This document shows positions 43,103-54,500 of a stretch of 64,000 nt of DNA, piece after piece. The position numbers were made by a program, and so were the translations under genes. Positions within the stretch are counted from its first letter, which is position 1. Each line of letters begins with the position of its first letter. This stretch comes from Parapristionchus giblindavisi (taxonomy: Eukaryota > Nematoda > Chromadorea > Rhabditida > Diplogasteridae): NCBI GenBank assembly GCA_943737045.1, contig CALSFV010000351.1, positions 236,084 through 300,083 of the forward strand, given 5' to 3'. The notes under the pieces are model-generated. The model did no database searches. It had not been told where the DNA came from and saw only the letters and a list, made by a program, of their open reading frames with translations.

Positions 43103-46100
43103 TCAAAGATTATCAAATGAGCAAAAAGCGATCAATGCATTCAGCGAGGTCGGGTGACGAATGTGGTAAGTATACGGTATATAATGGGGGCGGAGCTTAT
43201 GGATACTATCACTATAGGGATCAATGATCGGTGGAGCACTGTAATCGTAGGGGGGGGGGCGGGGCTTGGGGATACTGTAGGTATATTGTAACTAGACGGC
43301 ACTGATTTACAGACTTCACGAACGAAAAATGTAGCTCATTCCATTATAATAAAAAGAAGGCTAAAAAGCAGAGGCATTATCATTATTATTATATATACGG
43401 GTAATACCAAAGAGTACTGTAGTACAATAACATCAAAGAGTACTGTAGCATAAAAGTCATATTGTATTACTGTACTACTATCTTACTGTAACGGTGTACT
43501 GTAATATGAAACTTCTTAAGTAACAGGCAAGGGGAATAGAGGACCACATCTCTCATTTATGATTGGGACATTCACATATGAATATTATATATTATTACTT
43601 AGAAACATGGAAACGCCAAGTCCGGTAAGAATAGAGAGACAGAGAAGAGATTACCACCGTATACTTGAGATGATGAAAACACAATACAGAGAAACTCAAA
43701 GAAAAACAACATTATTTGGCTAAAAAGAGAAAGTATCGCTTCTATATAATATGTATATGCCAATAAATCGATAATCAATCAACCAACCAATCGATCGATC
43801 AATAATCATTCGGCACGGGAGAAACCAATGAAGACTACAAAACAAGGAAAAGCATAGTCGTGGACCAAAGTAGGGAGAGGAACAACACTAGCTAATTTAA
43901 CACGTAGAATATGAATGAATGAATGAATGAATAAATAAATGAAAGATGTTCAGACAGACTAATGACTGCGATGGAAGAGATATACAAAATCAGTCGATAA
44001 TTAAGGATTCAAACTGGGAAAATCCGATGCAAAATTCAGTGTATACATGAGATGAGAAGAAATGGAAGGGGAGAACAAGAATGGAATGAGCTTATAGACT
44101 TAGATAATCGATATCCAATCAATCGATACAGTATTCGAGAACGTAGCGATAAAGAAAAGAGGAAAAAATCAATCGATAAATATCCAATCAATTGATACAG
44201 TATGCAAGAATAACGAGGGAGAAATCAATCAATAACAGATAAATCGACACATTATACACTACACGAGGATCGTTAAAACACCTAATACATATGGCACCAG
44301 CGAATCCTCGGCCTCTGCCTCGAGGGGGTCCTCCTCTACCTCGACCTCGTCCTCCTCCAAATCCACCTCCACCACGTCCTCCTCGACCACCTATAATGGA
44401 ATTAAATAAAGAAAAATAATTAAATAATTAAAATTAAAAAAAACCCAAATCCATACACCAGTTAAAACTCAAGAATTGTGGTTATAATAAACAATGTAAG
44501 ATTGGATGATAAAATTTACATTTAAAGTTCATACATACTTATTCTTGTACATCAATTAATATCATTAATTTAATGATAATAATAATTTTGAAGGGATCGA
44601 TACGATCATTTACTATTATTTATTTAGGTTAAAGAGAGTATGATAAGAAGAATGATATGGATTATAGGCAAATGAAATTTATCGCGCATCCTTCAGTATT
44701 TTGGGACATCTTCAAGGGTATGGATATACATCCGGATTGTCACTGTTGTTTACATTTTTTTTCGGCTTTCAAATGTGATGAATGAATCAATGAACGTATG
44801 ACGTCCTAAGAATATATGAAAAATGTGAAACACAAAATCAACAGTGACAATATAGAATTCCAGAAGAGTGTAGGCGAGAAGTAACTCTAATAACTTAACT
44901 TTAAGTTAACTTTAATGTTAGATAAGAGATTATATATGGGCGTAGACGATTCAACAATGTGTCTAATATAAACACAATAAGCTTTGAGGAAAATTTAGGA
45001 CAAATTATAATACATTGTCTTTTAAAGAATATTTGCCACATTATTCTTATATTTGAATAGTATTATTAAATTAATTAAAATTCAGATAACGACAAAATAC
45101 CTTTAGCCTTGGGCGGTCCTCTTCCCCTTCCCCCGCCTCCACCCCCTCTGGATGGCGGTCCTCCTCCTCCTCCTCGACCTCTCCAATGCGCAGGAGGAGG
45201 TCCAGCTGAGAAGTCATCTGGAATATAGCGAGTGTGAGTAATCGGGGAGGGGATACATTAATTAATTAATTTATCTGCGCTCGAGGCGCAACGAGACATG
45301 AGAAGAAATTCAAAGGGATAAAGAACATGATATAATATAATATTGACTCTCCAGACTGGGGGGGGGGGTTACAAAGGACGTAATTCGTGAATGATGGGGT
45401 GATGGGAAAGCCGGTTTTTGAAGATACTGGGATTGGTTGATGAAGTGATGAGTGGAGGTAATTGGGAATTGGGAGTACCATGCATGCAAGGTAATAAATG
45501 AAAAGGATGATGCACGAATCCGCTGGTCATAACAGGACGATTGCACAAAGCTAGCGTTTTTTGTAAACCGAATAAAAATGACTCCACGTGTGGGTACACC
45601 CCATGCTAATTTTACTGTCCGATCCGGCAGCCCACTCTCTCTCTCTCTCGTAAATAAAGAACGCGAGAGAGCATTACCAGAGAGTTTCAAATTAGCTCGG
45701 GGTGTGCTTTTATGCTCTATGCTATAGAAGCCGTCACTTTCCTGTCTCACAACTTCTTCATTGACACAAACCTCCCTTAGAATCCGATTGTAGTCCAGAG
45801 GACGATGATATTCAAAAAAAATCACACTCACCATAATTCGGTCCTGCACCTCCTCCTCCTCTTCCTCGTCCTCCCCTTGGTGGTGGTGGTCCTCCTCTTC
45901 CTCGTCTACTAAACTCAGGAAACAGTGGTCGTGGACCTCCCCCATTTCCACCGTAATATCCATCATCTGAATAGGCAAAAGTACGAAAACAAGGGTAATA
46001 ATAATAATTGCCAATCCAACTACTAGCTAATCAATCAAATATTGATTGGTTATTATCCACAACAGCAAAACTGCTGTTGTGGATAATAACCAATCAATAT

Positions 46101-46471
46101 TTGATTGGTTATTATTATGGTTGTTATGATTGTTGCGAGGCACAATCGTTCGGAATGGAGAAATTTCATGGCAACCCAGCTACGTAACACCCATTAGCTG
46201 ATAAAGTTGTTCAATGTCAAAAAAAAAGCAAAACTGCAGTAAACTACAGTAATAAAGTAGCAAATCTCGTATATTAGAACATCTAGACCGGTCAAACAAA
46301 CTCCAATGATCTTTAACTACAGTAAACTACAGTATTCTTTAACTACAGTAATCTTTTGCAAACAAAACAAACGCACCCTCATTATTCCATCCTCCTCCTC
46401 CTCCTCCCCTCTCTTCATACTCGTCCCATCCTCGATCGTAGTCACCGTACTCATCCGTGGCTCCCCATCCT
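43103..46471 (-). CDS. gene A part 4: exons 9-13, RGG core and proposed end
   Basis: Exons: 46377-46471 (WGATDEYGDYDRGWDEYEER), 45832-45966 (YYGGNGGGPRPLFPEFSRRG, GGRGRGGGGAGPNYG), 45101-45217 (FSAGPPPAHWRGRGGGGGP, GRGRGPPKAKG), 44282-44390 (GRGGRGGGGFGGGRGRGRGG, PRGRGRGFAG), 43103-43274 (PPPYDYSAPPIIDPYSDS, then stop TGA). Exons 9-12 each join in phase with CAG or TAG acceptors and clear donors. Exon 13 also joins in phase but contains a C10 run and a weak upstream donor, so the true 3' end is unsure. Confidence 0.65.
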
Positions 46472-49400
46472 CTGAATCATACATAACGAAAATAACTAAA
46501 TAAATAAACAAACATATAAATAAATAAATCATCATACCTTCCCTGATCCATCCTCTCGTCCTCCCATCCTCCTCTATCATCATAGTACCCTCCTCGGTTA
46601 CGATCCATCGGATGCTCGGTATGGTCCAGGTCTTGGTGCATGAGCGGCACCGGTCCTGCTCCTCCTCCTCTACCTCTGTTATCTCCCCCTCCTCCTCTAT
46701 TAGGCCCTCCTCTAAATGGTCCTGGTGGTCCTCCTCCATTCATTCCTCCTCTATTACTATTGTGACCGAGAGGCATGGGCAGTGGGGTGTGGTGGGGGGG
46801 GGGGGGGGAGCGAGCAACGATGGAGCGCCGTCCGATCTGAAGTATTATATTTATATATTGATTTATTGATTTATTTATTTATTTATTCCATCAAATATAT
46901 ATGTTCATAAGCACATTATTGGAAAAGGAAAGATGGATTTCCGTCGCATGTAGTCGATTTTTTTGTGGCTGTTTTCAAAGGAAGTTATGAAAACCGATTA
47001 TTGATTCAAAGTAACAATCAATCGATAAATTTAGCAGCCACTGAACTACTATGTAAAAAAATCGATAAAGACGGTATATATGTGACTCAATCGAGAGAAT
47101 AAAACACCTATAATCAATCAATAAATGAAGAAATCAATCAATAAACGAACACATCAATCAATAAATAAACAAATCAATAAATAAATGAACAAATCAATCG
47201 ATAAACCCACTTGTGATCAGCCGGTGCTCCTCCTCCTCCTCCGTCCAACTCATCGACCGAGTTATCCACGTCCATGTTTGATGGTCCTATGATTGAATAG
47301 TAAGTGTATTGTTCATTACGCACCCGCATAATAAAATACAGTGGTGCACGTAAGCCTTTTCAACAGGCTCCACGCGGCGTAGCGCCGCACCACGCCCCAC
47401 CACGCCTGGGGTTTTTCTCGATAAATAAAGAGTTAAAAATTATGATTATAGTAGCGATCGCTTACCTGTTTGGGAGGCTAAAATATGCCATAGTAACCAA
47501 AATTTTTGGTTGTGTCTGAATAGTTTTCCAAAATTCGTACTTTTGTAATTTTGAAAATTTAAATAATCCCGCGCAAAAGCAACGCGCGGTAAACGCGCGG
47601 CGTGAGCGGGAATTCAAATTAATATAATGGTGTGATTATTTTGATAATTTTGGAAAAACTATTCAGACACAACCAAAAATTTTGGTTACTATGGCATATT
47701 TTAGCCTCCCAAACAGGTAAGCGATCGCTACTATAAACATAATTTTTAACTGTTTATTCATCGAGAAAAACGCCAGGCGTGGTGGGGCGTGGTGCGGCGC
47801 TACGCCGCGTGGAGCCTGTTGAAAAGGCTTACGTGCACCACTGTATTATTATTATCATTATTAAATGTATGTTACGGAATTATTACAAAGAATATTTGAC
47901 ACATATTTGCAATATGCTTCAAATATTCTATGCATAACAATAATTTAGTATGAAATTTATAAAATTCATTAATTTATTTAATTAAAGAGTGAATTTAATT
48001 AATTAATTACCATCTTTGTTTTGCTCTCCTCCTTCTACCACATTCGCCCGATCTGCTCCCGTCCCTCCACTAGGGCCGCACTCTGCATCGTTGCCCTGCA
48101 CACACAGACGTATTAATAGTTTGTAGTCTATACTAATAACAGTTGGCCACCGTAACCGTCTTTTTACAGTAATTTCATGGATGTTCAAAGTTTTCACTCT
48201 GCATCGTTGTTACCCTGCACATACATCAGCAGTTCATAGCTTGATAATAATATAATATATATATAAAGAAGAACGTAGGGCCGAGGGCTGATAGTGTTAC
48301 TTGTTTTTGAAAACTACGCTGAAACATGCAATCAACATGCCATTCGATATAACGATCTCGAAGTACATTATCAAATAAATGAAATTGTATTTTTGCAGTG
48401 GTAATTAAGACAATAAGCAGAGAGTCTCCACTAAATAACTTTTCGCCAGTGCGGTCTACCACTCTTTTTCTTTTATTTGCAATCTTATAAAAATCTGTTT
48501 CATCGACTGGTTAGAAAGGCGAGCTTAAAGGGAAGCATACCTCCTTGAGATATACACTGCCCATTGATGAAATCGATCAACCAATCAATAAAAATAAATC
48601 AATACCAACCTCAAATGGATTCCTCACCTCTCCTCCCTCTCCATCTCCCTCATCTCCCGCGTATCCATCACCGATGCCGTATTTGTCGCCGAGGATGCCA
48701 TCATCGTACATACAGTATCGCCAGAAAGTAATCGGACACTTTTTCATTTTTTTATAACTTTTGATCCAGGAAAGCAATCAAGCTGATCTTTTCAGCAAAT
48801 GTACAGAATTTATCAAGGAATATTACCATGATGTGATGGTGTAATTAACTTAGTTAATTTTTGCGTAGTGATGACGCTACCGAAGTGCACTTTTTTGAAA
48901 ATTCCCATTTCTTTAGTGAAAAGCCCTGTTCTTCGGGAACACTGTGAGAGTGTAGACCCCCACTAGGGCTGTACAGTCAAACAATCTGGAATGGCTCCGA
49001 CTCCGATTTCAAGCTGTGGCAGGGTTGCAACTTTGACCTCCAAAATTTATAACTCGGCTTCTAGATGTGATAACGACCCGTTCTAAGCGCCAAAATGATG
49101 CTAGTGGCGATTGATGTTTATCCCCGAAATATGGTAGTCATATCTCGTCATTTGCCCTCAGGGCATAAAATAATTTTTTGTTGGGAGGACCGATTTTGAG
49201 ACCCTACCGTTCAGAGGGCAGATCTTCTAAAATTATGGTTTCAGCGCATGCAGCTTTGCAATGTATCATATATTTATTTCCCTTATTTTGGTTTGGTTCT
49301 GATTCCTTTCAGACCCGTAGCAAAAGTTATGTTGAGGTCTACTCGGTTGTAGCGAGTAAAGATCAAAATACAAAGATCAAAGATCAATGTTCAGCAATAG

Positions 49401-51354
49401 TGTAAAAACTTTTGTGAACATCTCTAACATGCATAGGTGCTTTGCGAATAAGAAATTTCATCAATAGAGGCCCAGGGATGAGAGCAGTAAGAGAGAAAGC
49501 ACAGGAGCGCGCACCGAGCAGACCTCAGCATAACTTTAGCTATGGGTCTAAAAGGAATCGGAACTAAACCAATATAAGGGAAATAAATATATGATACATT
49601 ACAAAGCTGCTTGCGCAGTAACCATATTTTTAGAAGACCCGCCCTCTGATCGGTAGGGTCTCAAAATCGGTCCTCCCAACAAAAAATTATTTTATGCCCT
49701 GAGGGCAAATGACGAGCTATGACTACCATATTTCGGTGATAAACATCACTCGCCACTAGCATCATTTTGGCGCTTAGTACGGGTCGTTATCACATCTAGA
49801 AGCCGAGTTATAAATTTTGGAGGACAAAGTTGCAACCCTGCCACAGCTTGAAATCGGAGTCGGAGCCATTCCAGATTGTTTGACTGTACAGCCCTAGTGG
49901 GGGTCTACACTCTCACAGTGTTCCCGAAGAACAGGGCTTTTCACTAAAGAAATGGGAATTTTCAAAAAAAGTGCACTTCGGTAGCGTCATCACTACGCAA
50001 AAATTAACTAAGTTAATTACACCATCACATCATGGTAATATTCCTTGATAAATTCTGTACATTTGCTGAAAAGATCAGCTTGATTGCTTTCCTGGATCAA
50101 AAGTTATAAAAAAATGAAAAAGTGTCCGATTACTTTCTGGCGATACTGTACCTGTATTATCACAATTAAAAATAATAATAATAAAATTTTTATCATTCAT
50201 AATAAAGAATTATTCTCTACTGTTCCCTTCAAAAGTCGTGAACGGAAAACAGCAAAGTCTCCTCGTTTCTCTCTCGCCTCTGTATATTTTCTTCACAACT
50301 CTTCTCACTCCTCTCAAATCAAAGATCAAAGATCAAATCTCACCATCATCTCCTCCCTCCATCGCATCATCATCGTATCCATCGTAACCTCGATCATAGT
50401 ACCCTCCTCCTCCATATCCTCCATTATTGTATCCATCATCGTCATAGTCATCGTAATAACTGTCACTCCTGCAAAAATATAACCTAATGGTGAACCTAGC
50501 GTCGAGCAGTAAAAAACTGTGCAACATTTTTATTGAGAATATCAATCATTTTACAGACGTCATTTGTTTTGCATTTATGTGGATTTTTTTTGCTCAGATT
50601 CGACTGGAAATTTTCCACTTTTTTCGCAAAAAATCGTTTTCAAGCGCACATCTATGATCGAACTGCTCAACAGATAACTTTAACCATATACAATATCGAT
50701 TAATCAACTCACTGCCTCCTTCCGGGACCTCCTCCTCAAATTCCTCTACCGTATCCCTCGTTGCGAGAGACAGGCGCGCACGGGATTGGCTGGAAGTAAT
50801 CGATGTTACAACTACAACCAATCAATAATTGAAATACTCACCGGTGGCATATCGGCCATTTGGTTCTGCAGTGCTTTCAGCCTCAACATACGCTCTCGAG
50901 ATATAATTATCCCTTCTTCTAAGATTCGCCCATAGCTCCCAAACTGCTACTGTACCCAAGAACCCTCACCGATATCGCTACATTAGCGACGGACATCCAT
51001 CACTCCCTTTATGTCCTTATTTTTCTTGTTATGCATATTATGATGGAATAAAGAAAGAAAGAAAGAAAAGAAAGATAAATAGACGTTACCGATCAATCAA
51101 TAAATCAATAATTATCATCACCAATAGATCTATAAAGTCAGATCGAGACAATGACAGGCCAGAAAGAGATTGATAAACGGCCATATTCATGTTTCACTCT
51201 TCAACTAAATACTTGTCAACAAAATAGAAAATAATACTCCAAGTATAACTATAAAAGATGAATAAATAAATAAATAAATAATTGATATGGTCAACCAACC
51301 TCTCCCGATGCTTGACTCCACCGCGCGCCCTCCTCTTCTTCTCCTTCTCCTCAT
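43103..51354 (-). CDS. gene A: Gly/Arg/Tyr/Asp-rich RGG-like protein (about 13 exons, damaged)
   Basis: Minus-strand exons, joined by phase, give about 506 codons if one base is restored in exon 8 and the 1.44-kb insertion in exon 5 is ignored. The protein is low-complexity: an Arg-rich start, then Tyr/Asp/Gly-rich stretches, then many RGG/GRGRG motifs with Pro. No RRM, zinc finger or helicase motif was seen, so RNA binding is only suggested by composition. The GGGGG/GRGRG exons 8-12 are the best supported. The first three exons and the last are weaker. Both lesions could be assembly artefacts, polymorphism or true decay. It sits upstream of gene B on the same strand, but 3.3 kb of intergenic sequence separates them. 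Confidence 0.6.
45597..45711. repeat. hairpin MITE, family 1, in an intron of gene A
   Basis: ACACCCCATGCTAATTTTAC and its complement around CGTAAATAAAGAACGCG. It lies in the intron between exons 10 and 11 of gene A. Confidence 0.65.
46032..46107. repeat. perfect 35-bp inverted repeat, 6-base loop
   Basis: Arms CAATCAAATATTGATTGG and onward are exact mirror complements around AAAACT. In the intron between exons 9 and 10 of gene A. It would form a stable cruciform or RNA hairpin. Confidence 0.9.
46538..48095 (-). CDS. gene A part 3: exons 6-8
   Basis: Exons: 48011-48095 (NDAECGPSGGTGADRANVV), 47211-47286 (PSNMDVDNSVDELDGGGGG), 46538-46836. Exon 8 starts after ACTTCAG, crosses a run of 15 C on the coding strand and continues as MPLGHNSNRGGMNGGGPP, GGPNRGGGGDNRGRGGG, HPMDRNRGGYYDDRGG. 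The frame before the run and the frame after it disagree by one base: 16 C would restore it. An alternative in-frame acceptor AATAG just after the run would avoid the run altogether. The intron between exons 6 and 7 contains the element 47339-47843. Confidence 0.65.
47339..47843. mobile_element. 505-bp palindromic MITE, TA flanked
   Basis: The ends CAGTGGTGCACGTAAGCC and its complement lie between TA dinucleotides. Arms of about 210 bp pair almost perfectly. The inside has no ORF of note. TA flanks and a CAGTG end are typical of Tc1/mariner-type MITEs. In the intron between exons 6 and 7 of gene A. Confidence 0.85.
48610..50151 (-). CDS. gene A part 2: exon 5, split at its 3' splice site by a palindromic element
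   Basis: The coding body is 48610-48710 (YDDGILGDKYGIGDGYAG, then GDGEGGEVRNPFE). Its acceptor ATACAG and first exon base lie at 50151-50157, on the other side of the element 48713-50148. Removing the element and one TA restores CAG/GTATGTACGATG, and exon 4 then joins in frame. Two phase-0 donors are possible: GTTGGT at 48604-48609 or GTGAGG at 48622-48627. With the insertion in place the exon has no proper acceptor. Confidence 0.65.
48713..50148. mobile_element. 1436-bp palindromic element, TA flanked, inside exon 5 of gene A
   Basis: The ends CAGTATCGCCAGAAAGTAAT and its complement are flanked by TA (48711-48712 and 50149-50150). The arms of about 690 bp are near identical and meet around 49400 at a GATCAAA heptamer run. 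The TA flanks suggest the Tc1/mariner group; no transposase motif was found. Confidence 0.9.
50344..51354 (-). CDS. gene A part 1: exons 1-4
   Basis: Exons: 51300-51354 (coding part), 50842-50949, 50750-50789, 50344-50468. The proposed ATG (51352-51354) is 13 bases after TATTTACAG, a possible trans-splice acceptor. Peptides: MRRRRRRGGRAVESSIGR, WELWANLRRRDNYISRAY, VRACLSQRGIR, then SDSYYDDYDDDGYNNGGY and YYDRGYDGYDDDAMEGG. Exon 4 is convincing (Tyr/Gly/Asp bias, TTTTTGCAG acceptor, GTGAGA donor). Exon 1 has a GTTGGT donor and exon 3 a GTAGAG donor, so they are tentative. Exon 2 has a second open frame (ERMLRLKALQNQMADMPP) that no phase combination carries forward. Confidence 0.45.
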
Positions 51355-51566
51355 CTTGCGATCGCAACTGTAAATATATTTATTTATTTGATATTTATAA
51401 ACAATTAATATATTTTATTCGATTCGGAGAGAGAGAATCAGTGTTTCAAGAAGAAGGAACATTCTAGTTTCACTAACAGTTCATAGCCAATAAGCAATGA
51501 GATAATCAATGTGTTAGTAATCTCTGTACGATAATGTATTTATTATTGTTGTTGTTGTATTATTGA

Positions 51567-54500
51567 AGGTGGGGGGGAGGCGGGGGAATGGAGGGGAAGG
51601 TGGGGAAGGTGGGAGTAGGCAAGGTAGGGTCACCTTCTCATCCATTCCCCCATCTTCCCCGCCATTCCCCCATCATCCCCCACCTTCCCCTACCTTCCCC
51701 CGTATTCCCGAAGTTGGGGGAATGTGGGGGAAGTTGGGGGAAGGTGGGGGAAGGCGGGGGAATGGAGGGGAAGGTGGGGGAAGGTGGGAGTAGGCAAGGT
51801 AGGGTCACCTTGCCATCCATTCCCCCATCTTCCCCTCCATTCCCCCATCATCCCCCACCTTCCCCTACCTTCCCCCGCATTCCCGAAGTTGGGGGAATGT
51901 GGGGGAAGGCGGGGGAATGGAGGGGAAGATGGGGGAATGGATCGGAAGGTGGCCCTACCTTGCCTTCTCCCACCTTCCCCCACCTTCCCCTCCATTCCCC
52001 CGCCTTCCCCCACCTTCCCCAGCTTCCCCCACATTCCCCCAACTTCGGGAATGCGGGGGAAGGTAGGGGGGAGGAGGGGGAAGGTGGGGGATGATGGGGG
52101 AATGGAGGGGAAGTTGGGGGAATGGATCGGAAGGTGGCCCTACCTTGCCTTCTCCCACCTTCCCCCACCTTCCCCTCCATTCCCCCGCCTTCCCCGACCT
52201 TCCCCAGCTTCCCCCACATTCCCCCAACTTCGGGAATGCGGGGGAAGGTAGGGGAAGGTGGGGGATGATGGGGGAATGGAGGGGAAGATGGGGGAATGGA
52301 TGGCAAGGTGACCCTACCTTGCCTACTCCCACCTTCCCCCACCTTCCCCTCCATTCCCCCGCCTTCCCCCACCTTCCCCCAACTTCCCCCAGATTCCCCC
52401 AACTTCGGGAATGCGGGGGAAGGTAGGGGGGAGGAGGGGGAAGGTGGGGGATGATGGGGGAATGGAGGGGAAGATGGGGGAATGGATGGCAAGGTGACCC
52501 TACCTTGCCTACTCCCACCTTCCCCCACCTTCCCCTCCATTCCCCCGCCTTCCCCCACCTTCCCCCAACTTCTCCCACATTCCCCCAACTTCGGGAATGC
52601 GGGGGAAGGTAGGGGGGAGGAGGGGGAAGGTGGGGGATGATGGGGGAATGGAGGGGAAGATGGGGGAATGGATCGGAAGGTGGCCCTACCTTGCCTTCTC
52701 CCACCTTCCCCCACCTTCCCCTCCATTCCCCCTCCTTCCCCCACCTTCCCCCACTTTCCCCTCCATTCCCCCGCCTTCCCCCACCTTCCCCCAGCTTCCC
52801 CCACATTCCCCCAACTTCGGGAATGCGGGGGAAGGTAGGGGAAGGTGGGGGATGATGGGGGAATGGAGGGGAAGATGGGGGAATGGATGGCAAGGTGACC
52901 CTACCTTGCCTACTCCCACCTTCCCCCACCTTCCCCTCCATTCCCCCGCCTTCCCCCACCTTCCCCCAACTTCCCCCAGATTCCCCCAACTTCGGGAATG
53001 CGGGGGAAGGTAGGGGGAGGAGGGGGAAGGTGGGGGATGATGGGGGAATGGAGGGGAAGATGGGGGAATGGATCGGAAGGTGGCCCTACCTTGCCTTCTC
53101 CCACCTTCCCCCACCTTCCCCTCCATTCCCCCGCCTTCCCCCACCTTCCCCCAACTTCCCCCACATTCCCCCAACTTCGGGAATGCGGGGGAAGGTAGGG
53201 GGAGGAGGGGGAAAGCGGGGGATGATGGGGGAATGGAGGGGAAGATGGGGGAATGGATCGGGAAGGTGGCCCTACCTTGCCTTCTCCCACCTTCCCCCAC
53301 CTTCCCCTCCATTCCCCCGCCTTCCCCCACCTTCCCCCAGCTTCCCCCACATTCCCCCAACTTCGGGAATGCGGGGGAAGGTAGGGGAAGGTGGGGGATG
53401 ATGGGGGAATGGAGGGGAAGATGGGGGAATGGATGGCAAGGTGTCCCTACCTTGCCTACTCCCACCTTCCCCCACCTTCCCCTCCATTCCCCCGCCTTCC
53501 CCCACCTCCCCCTTCCTCCCCCCTACCTTCCCCCGCATTCCCGAAGTTGGGGGAATGTGGGGGAAGTTGGGGGAAGGTGGGGGAAGGCGGGGGAATGGAG
53601 GGGAAGGTGGGGGAAGGTGGGAGAAGGCAAGGTAGGGCCACCTTGCCATCCATTCCCCCATCTTCCCCTCCATTCCCCCATCATCCCCCACCTTCCCCTA
53701 CCTTCCCCCGCATTCCCGAAGTTGGGGGAATGTGGGGGAAGCTGGGGGAAGGTGGGGGAAGGCGGGGGAATGGAGGGGAAGGTGGGGGAAGGTGGGAGAA
53801 GGCAAGGTAGGGCCACCTTCCGATCCATTCCCCCATCTTCCCCTCCATTCCCCCATCATCCCCCACCTTCCCCCTCCTCCCCCCTACCTTCCCCCGCATT
53901 CCCGAAGTTGGGGGAATCTGGGGGAAGTTGGGGGAAGGTGGGGGGGAGGCGGGGGAATGGAGGGGAAGGTGGGGAAGGTGGGAGTAGGCAAGGTAGGGTC
54001 ACCTTCTCATCCATTCCCCCATCTTCCCCGCCATTCCCCCATCATCCCCCACCTCCCCCTACCTTCCCCCGTATTCCCGAAGTTGGGGGAATGTGGGGGA
54101 AGTTGGGGGAAGGTGGGGGAAGGCGGGGGAATGGAGGGGAAGGTGGGGGAAGGTGGGAGTAGGCAAGGTAGGGTCACCTTGCCATCCATTCCCCCATCTT
54201 CCCCTCCATTCCCCTATCATCCCCCACCTTCCCCTACCTTCCCCCGCATTCCCGAAGTTGGGGGAATGTGGGGGAAGGCGGGGGAATGGAGGGGAAGATG
54301 GGGGAATGGATCGGAAGGTGGCCCTACCTTGCCTTCTCCCACCTTCCCCCACCTTCCCCTCCATTCCCCCGCCTTCCCCCACCTTCCCCAGCTTCCCCCA
54401 CATTCCCCCAACTTCGGGAATGCGGGGGAAGGTAGGGGGGAGGAGGGGGAAGGTGGGGGATGATGGGGGAATGGAGGGGAAGTTGGGGGAATGGATCGGA

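Noticed and set aside
43901..43935. AATG/AATA-type tetramer tract as a regulatory element
   Set aside because: Ordinary microsatellite; similar tracts are scattered through introns (17062, 35300, 35424, 51260).
50714..50820. Frame with TVEEFEEEVPEGG on the minus strand
   Set aside because: It is attractive, but no combination of splice phases carries it into the well-supported exon 4 frame.
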